DNA of 64,000 nt from Aselliscus stoliczkanus (taxonomy: Eukaryota > Chordata > Mammalia > Chiroptera > Hipposideridae): positions 103,740,852 through 103,804,851 of the forward strand of contig CM066728.1 in NCBI GenBank assembly GCA_033961575.1. Reading direction: 5' to 3'. The first letter of the stretch is position 1. Each line of letters starts with the position of its first letter. The notes beneath the pieces were generated by a model that saw nothing but the letters and a program-made list of their open reading frames with translations, did no database searches and was not told the DNA's origin. Shown here piece after piece: positions 36,826 through 48,320 of the stretch. A program made the position numbers and the translations under genes.

Positions 36826-39079
36826 TTACTTGGCAACCGTTGGAGTTTTGTACAGCTCTGCTAATCTATACAGGGATGAAAGAATAGAAAGAAATAATTT
36901 TTCATTCTTTCGTAGCAGTTCCTCTCAAATATATTTTACAAAAAGAAAGAAATAGAAAAGAAAAACAGTGAAAAGGAGATTTCAGTCTCATTCCAGATAT
37001 ATTTTAAGGCTCTCTTTCTTTTCAGACTTTGCAGCCAATGTCAACAAATACTTAGTTTGTCTAATCTCTTTGTGGTTTGCGTAGAAGGTGGATTGAGTGT
37101 TTTTCAAAGTTGGGACTTCCTGTTTTTCCCCATCGGTGTTTTGCTCTTTGAATTCTTCAATTTTTGCCTCAGCCAAGAAAACATGTAATATAGTCATAAG
37201 TCTGAAATTCGTATGGGCCTGAGAGGGTTAGAAATGAGATGATACCCTAGTTTATGTACTATTTTCTCTATGTAGTATACGTTATAGAAGTGAGTAATTA
37301 TAGAGAAGTATCTTTTGTCCTGTAGAAATGGTCCCTCAGAAAGACCAAGGGGGAAAAATCTTAAGGCATTTTAACTAGTGAGGAAACATACTCTACAGTG
37401 ATCAATTGAAAGATATCATAAAGCTTCCTTTAACATAGATTCAAATATTCTGTCAGCTGTTAATTTTACAAAATGAGAAAATATAGTTATTACCCAGTGC
37501 CCAGAATTATCATTGTTTTTATCCTTAATGTGCAGTTTTATAAATCTACATTTTGCCATTTAGAAGCTTAACAACCTGGGAAGATTCCCTTTTCCTCTCA
37601 GTAAAATAGGAAGAAATGTTTAGTTTGGTTTATTCCTTAGTGGGAAGGAGAGTTTGCTAAGCCAAAATACTGAACGCCAAAGAATTTCCAGAAAAGGGAG
37701 CTTAGCTTTTTTTTTTTTTTTTTTTTTTTTAACCACCACTCTGGAAGCACACTATAACTTGAGGGTAATTGAACTGGACCTGAATGTGTGGTGAAGAGAT
37801 ATTAAATTTGCTTTTTAAAAAAAAAAAATGCGTTTAATCCAAAGGAAGATCAAGAGTGAGACTTGGTAAAATAATTCCAAAATTGAGATTGAAATGAGTG
37901 TTAAATACTTGTGCAGGTGTCACTATAAATGCCACATGAGTTAGATGTAGTTACACCCAGAGTCCAGGCGACATTTGTGTGTGTGTGCAGCCCGTTAGGG
38001 CACCTTCCATATACCTTTGCTCTCAAGTTCCCTTTTCATCCCCTCCTTTTGACCTGTCTGGCATAGCTGTAGTGTTGTGTTGATAGCCTAGCACTTGTTT
38101 CTGTGTAAGTCCTTCTACATGTCTCTCCTGCTGCCTGTGCGCTGTCTTCCCTCCCCGCCCCCAACCACCTCCACTTTGTCCATCTTCAGCTCCTCAGAAC
38201 TGCCCTAATCCTTACGACAGTTAATCAGTGAGTCACTGATCATACAAGCCCCTAATTCTGAGGTTTGTAAGGGATATAGAGAAATTCAAACATGCTTGGT
38301 GAGTATGGCACGGTTGTCTGGCGCCAGGCTCTTTGTTGACTAATTTGCATGACCTGGTGGCCATTAAAGGTTAACAGTCTGTTGGACCACTACGTCCTGT
38401 TCATTGGTCAGTAAAGAGCATGGTGCCAAATAAATGAGGATGATAATAACCTAAGCGAGGGGCAGTCGTGTGGCTAAAACTGGTTAGGGAAGTATTCCCA
38501 GGGAGGAAAGATTAGACCTTGATCCCAGAGGATAGGAGGTACGAGGAAGATGCTGGCCCTTCAGCTGGGATTAAGGGCTAGCACAGCGAAGGGATCCAAA
38601 GGGAGCACTGATGGCCTGTTGAGTCCATAGGACTCCAAAAGCCTTCTCTGACCCTGCAGACTGGGTTCAGTGTCTTTATGCTCTAGTCAGAATGCTAGGA
38701 TTGTTGTTTCACATATTTGTAAACAAATCATGATTTAGGTGCAAAGTCAAAAAAAAAGATGGAAGTAGGTCATCTTAAGCAGCAGCGGGAAGGAGAATTA
38801 AAAGAGAAGATTTCTCTTTTCTCAGAGCCAAAGGTAGAGATTTTGGAACTGTCATATGGCCACCACACAGCTTCTTGTATTCAGACTTCTTTTTTAAAAC
38901 GTGGGAATTCACAGCCTATTTCAAGTCAGCTAGACAGAGGGCATTCTTCTAAGCAGTCTCATCACAGGTGAACACAAAAAGCTCGCCAATAACAGAGCAG
39001 CATTCGCTTTTTGGGATGGTTGGCTTCTCACCCCAAGACTTAGGCATTTCATTTACTCTATGCATTATGAAGTTGCCTT
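36826..39079. other. Intronic sequence, nothing recognised
   Basis: Low-complexity runs at 37708-37731 (T) and 37816-37828 (A). No named element. Confidence 0.5.
37708..37731. repeat. Poly-T tract
   Basis: A run of T after GGGAGCTTAGC, with AACCACCACTCTGG following. It may be the tail of an unrecognised antisense retroelement. Confidence 0.8.
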
Positions 39080-39905
39080 TTTTTTTTTCATTATAAACTA
39101 TAAAAGTCATACATGCTCTTTGTCATAAAACAATGCAGATGTGTATGTAAAGGTAGTAATTTTCCCTTTCCTGCTGCCCCTGAAGCCCACCTTTCCTAAA
39201 TTAGTATTAGCAGTTTGGTGTGTCATTCCCGATCTTTCTCTCTGCCCACACAGATATATTGACAGGTTTCTGAGGGTCTTTCTTTTTTACTTTTTTAGTG
39301 GAGTGAGAATATACTGTATTGCTTAAGGTGCAACATACTTCTCCTTCCTGTATTGTGGGCTCCTTTCCAGTTTGATACATGTAGTTCCACTTCATGCTTT
39401 GTGACGGCTGCGTAGTATTTCCCTGTGTGGATGTACCATATTGTACTTTCCCATATTGACCGACCCACAGATTGTTGTCAACTGTCTACCATTACAAAGA
39501 ATACTTTGTATGCGTACCATCATGTACTATTGGGTTGCCAGAAAAGTCATGATGTATTTTTTCTATGTTTTTTGTTGCAAAAATGCGTCATGACTTTTCC
39601 GACAACCCAGTAGTATTTTGTTTGGATGTATTTTGAAAGCGGTTTCACTGGATCAGGGAGTTGGTACATTTGTAATGCTTCTTGACATATTTCTTTGTCG
39701 CAAGATTATAGCAGTTTACGCTCCAGCTGATACAGTATGAAAGTTCCCATTGTACCGTATATTTCTCACCACTGGATTTTAATAGCTGTTTTAATGTTTT
39801 TAATCTGATGGCAGTCTTGTTCCCATGTTTATCCCCCTGACTGCTCTTGGGGTGGAACATGTTTTCATGTGCCTTTGCTCCATTGGCATGTCTTCTGTGG
39901 GTCAC
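39080..39905 (-). mobile_element. Old L1 (L1M-type) 3' UTR, antisense, with nested MITE
   Basis: It contains ATAAACTATAAAAGTCATAC, CAGTTTGGTGTGTCATTCC, ACGGCTGCGTAGTATTTCCC and GTGTGGATGTACCATATTGT, and continues after the MITE at 39530-39610 into GGTTTCACTGGATCAGGGAG. This is the antisense of a diverged L1M 3' region. The 3' boundary near 39905 is a guess. Confidence 0.75.
39530..39610. mobile_element. 81-bp palindromic mariner-type MITE
   Basis: The two halves are inverted: TTGGGTTGCCAGAAAAGTCA on the left pairs with the reverse complement of the right end, CTGGGTTGTCGGAAAAGTCA. The element is flanked by TA on both sides (39528-39529 and 39611-39612), the mariner/Tc1 target. Length and structure resemble MADE1-like miniature mariners, but the sequence is different. 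It sits inside an older antisense L1. Confidence 0.85.
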
Positions 39906-41029
39906 CTTCTCTTAGTAACTTTTAATACCTGGTAAGGGAAACCCCTCTCCCCAACTTTATCATGTTTTCTTGGTCATTGTCCCATACAAAGTTGAAAATC
40001 CTTTTACCCAGGTCCAAATGAAAAGCCCAAGTCACTGGCATTTTTCTTTGAATTCCCCATTAAGCTTACAGATGAAGTCAAAAAGATCTCTGACATACTT
40101 ATAACATTATGTCTTCTCGACATGGAACATAGCTTGCTTTTCCATTTAAGCAGGTCTTACTTTACAAACTTCAAGAATATTCTTTGGCTTTCTTCATTTA
40201 GGAACTATACTCCTTGTTAAATTTATTCCCAAGAATTTTATAGTTTTGGTTCTGTTATAGTGGGAGAGAGGCAATTTATTAACCTAATATTGGCCTAATA
40301 AGTTTATTAATCTAATAAGACGCTGTGCCATCAGAAACAAAGAGAAAACAGGCTTTTCTTTCCTTCCTCGACTCAGTACTTTTAAATAATAAACATATGT
40401 ATGGAGGTTTATTAGCGTTATTCTCAGACCCCTTATATTACTATCTTCCTAAGTGATGCTTTAAAATAATTTTGGTTTCAGTTGGAGTCAGGTGGTGCCA
40501 CAGTTACTGTCCAGCCGTCAGTGGGGACATCTCAGATCGTCCCCTGTTTGGAGGCACTAGGGCCTTGATTGGAGCTTACTGCTTTAACTGACACCCTTCC
40601 CAGGTGTTCGTGGGGACCTGCCTGGCAGCCCCCGTCCAGGGAGCTTTCTCTTCCCAAGCTGCTCATCCTGTAGGTGGAGGCTGACCACGCCTGCTCCCTG
40701 TCACCCTGCAGCAGCATCACTAGACACGGGGAGCCTGCTGTTTCCTCCTTCCAACGGGAAAAGCTCACGGAAGTTTTAACTCAACCTCACATACCATTTT
40801 TATCAGGGTGCGCCACTTATCCCCAAAATGAAGCCATTACCTAAAAGTAACGATTTGCTTTAGTAATAATTATTTTCAGTACTTGGCTTTCTGAGCAGGT
40901 AACGGCACATTTCTGTGAGGACCCCCCCCCGCCCCTGCTGTGCTGATGGCAGACAGGTGTTTATCCTGCCCCTGCCCCACCCCTCCCCCATCTTCAGTCT
41001 CTTGCTGAAGAACAAAGTGCCAGCCTAGT
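39906..41029. other. Intronic sequence, nothing recognised
   Basis: The 5' part may still belong to the antisense L1. The rest is unassigned. A C run lies at 40922-40930. Confidence 0.45.
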
Positions 41030-41200
41030 AGTCTCATGGCTTCTGGCTTGGGCTACATGAACCTTGGGCAAGTCGTGGAACCTCTCTGAGTCTCAGTTCC
41101 CTTTTCTACAAAATTGGAATTCTCAGTACCTACCCTGTTGTTGCAGCATTGTCAGATAAGAGTTTGCCGTACTGCCTAGGTAAGAGGTGCTTATTCTTGA
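41030..41200 (+). repeat. MIR SINE, sense
   Basis: GAACCTTGGGCAAGTCGTGG, CTCTCTGAGTCTCAGTTCCC and CAGTACCTACCCTGTTGTTG are typical of the MIR core and 3' half. Confidence 0.78.
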
Positions 41201-42639
41201 TGTGACCTGGAATGAATTCTTGGATGCTGCCAACACACGTGTGGCTGCAGCATCCTCCCAGGCCTCTGAGGGCCAAGTGCAGAACGACACACTCGTCTCC
41301 TTTCACCTGGTCCCTTGCGTCCCTTCGTCCATGGAGATGAAAGGGCCTGGAGCAAGGCAGCTCTTCAGGCTAGCCTGATGTTCAACCATACAAAACCTGA
41401 ATTACAGTGAATCGGGGTTAACAGAACGAAGCCCGGCATGTGCATTTACTAGCTCAAGTATTCTTTGTGTGAAATAGAAAGTGATAGAAATGGATTCGTT
41501 GTTCTCTCTTTAGAAATTTTCAAAGCACTTTAATTTTATCCACAATATTCTATAGCTTATTACTTTATCAGATCACTTTTCTCAGTGAAAAATTATTGGC
41601 ATAAAGCATAATTATAGTTGTAAATGCAGAATAAATTCGGATAACAGTGATACCCTTTGTCCTGTCTTGTATTATGTTCTAAACAGCTTATTTCAGTGAG
41701 ATGATTGTACTTTGCCTAGGATACCATAAACTAATAGCGATAAATTAATAGTGGCATTGGGGATTTGGGGAGGCGATGACAAACCTACTTGCATGCAGTA
41801 AAGCAAACATTGAAGACAGCTTTGTCACATTAAATGTCATCTATTTGAATTTTGTTGGGATTCCTGTGTGTGTGTGTTGTACACGCGTGCTCGCACCCGC
41901 GCGTGCACGTGTGTATAGGAAGAACATTGATGTAGAATGTCCATGGACTGGATGGACCAACCTGTTCAGTGACTAATTTTTACTCTTTCTCACTCGCCTC
42001 CTAAAAATAATCAGATCAAAAGCCCCAGACTGAGAAATCTTTTACAAAAGTCGGTGTGTGGCAGTCCTATAAATATCAGCAGTGAGGCACAGCTGAACCC
42101 CACGCAAGAATAAAGGAATTCCACAGCTGAGAAGCGAATAAAAATTGTGGACAAGTTGTAGTGCTGGGCTGTTGTATTATCCTGTGTATAAAAGAAGCCC
42201 ATAAACATCCGTGTCCACTTGTAGAGCCTGTGAGCATCTCTGCCACACTGGTGATGGTGGGCCAGCCTCCTGAGCGTCATAAGGCTGCCCACAGGGCGCT
42301 GTGGTCACAGGCGTGGCCCCTTCACCATGCTGTAGGTGCCGACTGCCAAGCACAAACAACCCGATTTCTTTCTCCTCATTTTCTTGGCATGGCTTAGATA
42401 TGTGACAACTTCATTCTCGCTCCAGTCGCCCCCACACTTACACTTGTAGGGCTTGCTGCACATCACCAGTTAAAACAGAATCTTCACTTGAGGGTCTTTG
42501 AAATTTTTTATAAAAATAGTCTTTATCTGAAAGTTCTCTTTGATCTGATCAGCGAATCATCTCTGTTTAAACTTAAGCAATTGACACTACCTGTGATATG
42601 TAAATGAAAGGGGAAGAGGGACTTGGCTTCAGTACAACA
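41201..42639. other. Intronic sequence, nothing recognised
   Basis: Contains an imperfect GT/GC alternating patch at 41864-41916 (ACACGCGTGC, GCGCGTGCACGTGTGT). Confidence 0.5.
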
Positions 42640-42865
42640 GAGTGATGGCTGTGATCAAAAGACTTGGGGTCAAGATGCCTGAATTCTTCTCCGAGCTCTG
42701 TGTCACCCTGACAGAGTGACTTAGCCTTTCCATGCACCAGTTTCTGCCCCATAAGCTGGGAAATCATGGTACCTGCCTCAGGGAGTTGTCAGGAGAAGTA
42801 GCGATCTTAGAATAGTGTCTGTCACAGAGTAAGAGCTCAGTAAATGTTCGCCAATGAGACATTTT
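42640..42865 (+). repeat. MIR SINE, sense
   Basis: CTTGGGGTCAAGATGCCTGA, GAGTGACTTAGCCTTTCCAT, ATGGTACCTGCCTCAGGGAG and AGAGCTCAGTAAATGTTCG give the MIR order to the 3' end. Confidence 0.78.
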
Positions 42866-45284
42866 CATCACCATTATGGTGGTCACTGGGTTGTAAGATC
42901 CAAATGCAAACAGGCATCCACTGATCCTTCTCTTAGTATAAATGTCCATAGAAGGCAGTAGATGACATTTCTGAATGTTACAGTTGAGTTGGAAAAAAGG
43001 AAGGGCACTTCTGAGCTGCTCAGAGATCCACAGCCAAATTTAAGGTGCTAGAGTAATCAAGAAAAAAACTGGATTACGAAGCATGAAGAGAGCATGTAAG
43101 TATGTAGGCAGAGAGAAAGTTCTGGAACGTTAGTAAAAAACAAACAAAAAAACAAAACTCCAGAAACTCCCACGGTCTCAGAGTTCATCTATTCCAGACT
43201 ATTTTTTAATGAAGTTGTTATGTTGTTCTTGTTGTTTTTAATATAAAAGCATTTTAAACTCTGAAGTGGAATGGATATAATCTTGAGATATTAATCAAGA
43301 AATATCATTTGGGAACAATATAATTAATGTATATTAAAAAAACTGGTAGCAAATTTTGAATTGCCATAGCAGTAAAGATGAGAGATCAAGGTGAGGAATA
43401 AGTAAAGATTCTTAAATGGCACAAGAAAATTTGGGTTTTGTTTTTAAGTACACTAGGATTTCCATAGTAATATTTCTTCCTCATCAAACCTCCCACCATC
43501 TCAAATTAAAGTTAAATTTAGGTGAATGAGCTTCATGTTTAAATAAAAGATCAAGAGGTTTTTGAGGAGGGTCCTGTGACACTATAATGTATTTAATGAG
43601 CTAACATATTTCCAGATGATGAGGTCAAATGCAAAATGCTTTTTTTATTTCCCGTGAAATATTGAAGAAACCAATAGGAGAAAACTGAGTTGGCTAAACT
43701 TCATACCTGTTTGGAAGTTTGTCTATTTATAGAACCTCCTCTCCAGGTCTGAGAAATGACGGAGAAAAACCAATGTCATATTTTGGGCTTGCCCTGCGTC
43801 GTCTCCAGGTTTTCAGGAAGCACTAAATATGGACACTGCTACACAGGGCAACAGCTTTGACTACCGAGGACACCAGGTTTCATTTTACTGCTACTCCCTT
43901 TAAACCACAACCTCGTGTGGGTGTCCAGTTCTTGGCCAGAGCTTTAGCTAAACAGAGTGAGGGTGTCTCGTTTAGAGCAGTATAGATCCTTGGGAAAATA
44001 AAGCATGGCTGGAAAACTACCGGGAAGACAAATGATCTAATTTAACCCAAACCACTTTTTAAAATACAGACAAACAGAACAATAACAGTGGAAAATTACA
44101 GGAACCCAGGCTCCTTGAGAGGATTGAAATTCAAAGGTGCTGATTATCCATGTCTTTGGAAGAAGCTATTCCCACAGATCACTTTGCCTACATGTGTACT
44201 TCTGCATTTTCCCACTTCACAAATGTAAATTTTCTGTGGATCTTGGGTTCAAGAAAGAGTTTTAAACCATATTTCATTTGTGACAATAGTGAGTTTGCTT
44301 CATGTCACTAACAGTGTAATAACAGAATCGTTGAAGCTGTACACAGGAGTAGTTCTTTATCAAAAAGATTAGATGGCAGCCTAGCAAGACAAAATTAGTA
44401 TCCAGCCCGGTGTCTCACTGGTGTTTCTAATCCAGGACGAGGCAAGTATTTATCTTACTGAAAATCAAGCATTTCATATATAATAATAATCTCTTGCTAT
44501 TTTAAGCAGTGATACCAGTTTCCAGCTCAACACCTTTTTGTGGGAGAATTTGAAAAGCTATTTCTATATGAGCAACATGATTTTTTTTTTTTTTTTTACC
44601 ATCTTACCATGAATATCAGTTACAAGATCAGGGTCCAACAGCCCTTTTGGCACTTCCTGAATTGTGAGGCTATCTCTCTTGATGCCTTGTGGCCCTTTCA
44701 AGCACCCATCTTTTGGAATTGGAAATCACCACCCTGGTTGTCTGTCAGGGACACACTTAGCTCTTAGCAGGGTTCTCTCAGCCTCTCCAGGATCTAGGTA
44801 GTGAAGGTTCTCTTATCCTTTGAAGCTAAACTTCTTATTTTCTTCTGACAGCAGCTAACTTCTGTTAAAGGATTTGCCTCCACAGAGGAACAGTTTGCCC
44901 TGTATCCCACTTAACATCCAAAGGACATGAAAAAAAGAGATTTGGGGGAAAAAAAATCTTGGCTTAAGCTTTACACCTAACAGGCTAATTATGTGGCCCA
45001 TTGTTGCATTCTGTTTATGCCTGTGTGTGTACAGTGAACAGCCAACCTTTCTCCATCACCTCCTGGCTGCCCCGTGTAATGTAGGAAATAGCGATGGAAG
45101 CCCTGCCTATGTCTTGAGAAAACATCAGAACTCCAAGAATGTGTACAGTGCTACTGCCATCACTTTTCCTATTCTAAATACATAGATCCTACCAAACATA
45201 GGTTTATTTACCCAGAAAACCAAACCTGCAGTGGAGGATTTCATTTATGAAAGACCAGATATAAGCTATATGTTACAGTTAACA
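42866..45284. other. Intronic sequence, nothing recognised
   Basis: AT-rich, with a T run at 44581-44597. No exon or named repeat seen. Confidence 0.5.
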
Positions 45285-46190
45285 CATTCATTCGTTCACA
45301 TATTGATTTTCAACTGTGTCAGGCATTGTATAAGTAATAAGTAGATGTAGGAAAACTGGTGAGAAATAAGCCCAATCTGTGCCTCAAGTAGCCTGGTGAG
45401 ATGGGCGGTCAAGCAACCAGGCACCCGCAGTACCCCTGATGAATGCAGCCATGGAACCTGGGGTCCGTGCAGGCTTCTGCAGAGCACAGAGCATGGGCCA
45501 GACGGCTTCCCAGAGAATGTGATTCCTAAACTGACAATGAGTTTACCAGGTGAATGGGGTGGGGATGGGGTAAATGTGGTTCTATGTAGAGAAAAGAGTT
45601 TAAGGAAAGGTCTTTAGATGAGAGAGAGCATGGTAGACCCAGAAAACTGAATAGTTTAGGCCTCCTAAAACATACAGTGCAAGGGGAAGTGTAGGGAGCT
45701 GAGAGAGACAGCAAGGTCAGATCATGAAGGGCTTTTGTAATCGTTCAGCCATTGTACAAATATTCACTGGATGCTGGCTGACCATGTGCCTGCCAGAAGG
45801 TGTTATGGACCCTCAGAGCAACCCTGGTGGAGCCCACAAGTGATCTATCAACAGGATACAACATTGAAGCACCTTGGATGCACGTGTATGAAATTTGGAT
45901 TTTCGGGGTCTGGCCAGAGTATGGACTGTTGGAGGAGGGTTTGGGACAGGAGACCATTAGTGACCTGACCCGAGGCATGGCAGTGGGGCTGGTGACAACT
46001 GGACAGATTCCAGAGTGACGAGGGGAGGATTATGGATGGGACCAAGAAATATGTGAGTGTGAGGGGTACAAGGCAACCAGGGAGATCCTCGGGTGTCTGA
46101 GGGGGTAACCCAAACAGGAGGAGCCAAGACAGAGAAGGTAGAGGAGTCCAGTGAGTGACAAGTTTCATGAAGACTAGAATAGATAGAGTG
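45285..46190 (-). repeat. Diverged L2 copies, antisense
   Basis: TTCATTCGTTCACATATTGA, GTCAGGCATTG, AGATCATGAAGGGCTTTTGT and CAAATATTCACTGGATGCTG fit L2 read backwards. At least two L2 pieces are joined near 45740. Boundaries are loose. Confidence 0.6.
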
Positions 46191-47224
46191 GGGAAGCAGG
46201 GAGCCTCTCAGATGTCCCAACCAGGAGATAGCTGTGCACCAGACCTGTTGTCAGGGAGGTCTCACCTTCTGGACCCATGACTCGGGGCACAACATTCTTC
46301 CCAGCCAGCAAGGACTACTTGCTCTTAACATTCGCATGAACTGATTGGCAGGATCGGGGTGAGTGGGTGACTTGTGGTCTGAAGAGCATCGGTCTGCAGT
46401 GTACACATGTTTCTGCTCTCCCAAGTTTAAAATGTCAGGATCTCTTACGGTTTAATGATCTCAGACCGTTCATACCAGGGAGATCACATGTGGGATTTGT
46501 TAGCCCTTTCCCTGGAGATTGTGTTTTCTCGCTTTTTAATATCCTGTGGTTTTGCTAACTTTCTGCGGGGAAGAGTCCTACAACAGTACACCATGAACTT
46601 GGCAGACGTGGGAGATACGAAGGCATGTAGGACCCACGAAAGGCCTCCTGGACCAAGGTTTGTTTTTTTGAGTCAGATGTTCCACATTGCTGAGTGTCCA
46701 CAGTGTAGAGAATTGATCTGAGTGTGAGGAAGGCGCTGTGCCCTGCCACCTGGAGCCGGGCTGTGACTAGCAGGCAGCTTCCTTCTACAATGGTCAGAGT
46801 AGTGAGAGCTGGCCTTCACCTAGCATGTCTTTATGTTAGGAAGCTCATGAAGCCTTAGAAACTTGCCTTTAAACAGCAGGTGAACCTTTGTTCTAATGAC
46901 TCTCTGGGGACAGAATTCTGACTCAAAGGCCTAATTCATTCTGAAAACCTCAGGTCCTCCTTTAGCTGAATTTCAAGAGCGTGGTTCTTGACCAGCGACA
47001 GCAGCTGTTCCTGGTCTTGGCTGGAGATGCAGCGGCGCTCAGGAGTGGCATGGCCAGCACCGCGCCAGCCAGCTCACGAACGCTGCACTACAGCGCAGCT
47101 GCAACGCTGATAGAACCCGGAAGGCTTGGCACATCCTTCATGTGTTTACATTTATTTCTGGAGTGCTACAGAGCTGAATCTTGGAATCCTTTCTGTCTAT
47201 ATCGTGTCTAGATCATCTCGTTTA
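46191..47224. other. Intronic sequence between L2 copies
   Basis: Nothing firm apart from the weak MER5-like piece near 46970. Confidence 0.45.
46970..47060. repeat. Possible MER5-like fragment
   Basis: GCGTGGTTCTTGACCAGCGA followed by CAGCAGCTGTTCCTGGTC vaguely follows a decayed MER5 end (GTGGTTCTCAACCAGCAGCATC-type). This is a weak call. Confidence 0.3.
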
Positions 47225-48088
47225 GTCTCCTGTCTTTCAATACTATCTATATGCTGATGATCTCAAAGTGTATTTCCATAGCCCAGCAGTCTCCCCTGGA
47301 CTCCAGACTCATAGAGCCAATGACGCTACTTTACTTCTCTATTTGGAATTCAAGGGGCATCTCAGATGCAGTAGAGGGCTCCCATTGGAGCTTTTGCTTT
47401 CTCCTCCCAAACCTTCCCTCCCTCAGTCTCCTCACCTCAGTCATTAGCTACACCATTTGACCAGTGACTCAAGCCAAAAAACTCAACAGTCATCTTTGGT
47501 TTCTTCCTTTTCTTCATGCCCACCATGGACTCCACCACCAGATCCTTTCTTTTAATTTTCAAAAAGTCTCTCAAAGCAGTCCACTTCTCTCCATCTCCAC
47601 TCTCCCACCTCGTCCAAGCCATTGCCTTCTCTTACCTGGAGGAGCACAAAGCCCTTGACTCCCTGCCCTCCTTCCCGCTGCAGTCCACTTCTATCCCTGC
47701 CGCTGGCATGAGCCTCTGTCCCACCGCCGCTCAGACCCTCCAGCGGCTCCCCCCTGCTCTTAGAAGAAAACACACATTCTCCCTCATAACCTGGGATGAC
47801 CTCAGCAGTGCAGGCTTTCCTAAACTCACCTTGTCCCTCTGAACCCCTCGACTTCTCTTACTGGCCTCCCTTCTGGTCCTTGGAAACACGCAACCCTCCT
47901 GCAGGCCTAGCCCTGCTGCCAGCTCTCTAGACAGCTAGTTCATTCTCGTTCTTTGGATCTCAGCTCAAATGTCACCTCCTTGGAAGGCTTTCCTTGTCGA
48001 CCTCATAAGCTCCTCCAAGGCGCTCCTGGGGCAGTAGCATATTTCATTTCTTCAGCACCTATCACAGTAAATGTTTATTCTGCTGTGT
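47225..48088 (+). repeat. L2 LINE 3' region, sense
   Basis: It is rich in typical L2 motifs: CTGATGATCTCAAAGTGTAT, ACTCATAGAGCC, AAACTCAACAGTCATCTTTG, GATCTCAGCTCAAATGTCAC, CTCCTTGGAAGGCTTTCCTT and CACAGTAAATGTTTATTCTG. The open frames here are L2-derived noise. This is the longest L2 copy of the window. Confidence 0.82.
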
Positions 48089-48320
48089 ACATCTTAGTTC
48101 ATTCTTTCAAATAGTTGTTGATCACCTACCATGTGATCCCCTATCGTGTTGTAGGTCTGGGGATGTAGCATGAACCAGATGAAGTTTCCAGGAGCTTACA
48201 CTCAAATGGAGAAGACAGTAAGACAAATAACAAGTAACTAGACCACATAATGTCAGGTAATGAGCATACTATGACCAAAAGTAGGTGGGGACAGACAGAT
48301 GATGCAAACAATAGGTGACT
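48085..48320 (-). repeat. L2 3' end, antisense
   Basis: TTCATTCTTTCAAATAGTTG, GATCACCTACCATGTG, GGTCTGGGGATGTAGCATGA and CCAGGAGCTTACACTCAAAT are the antisense of the L2 3' terminus. It abuts the sense L2 end, giving a tail-to-tail arrangement. Confidence 0.75.

Noticed and set aside
47516..47842. 108-codon plus-strand frame
   Set aside because: It lies entirely within a sense L2 3' region and does not read as the L2 reverse transcriptase.
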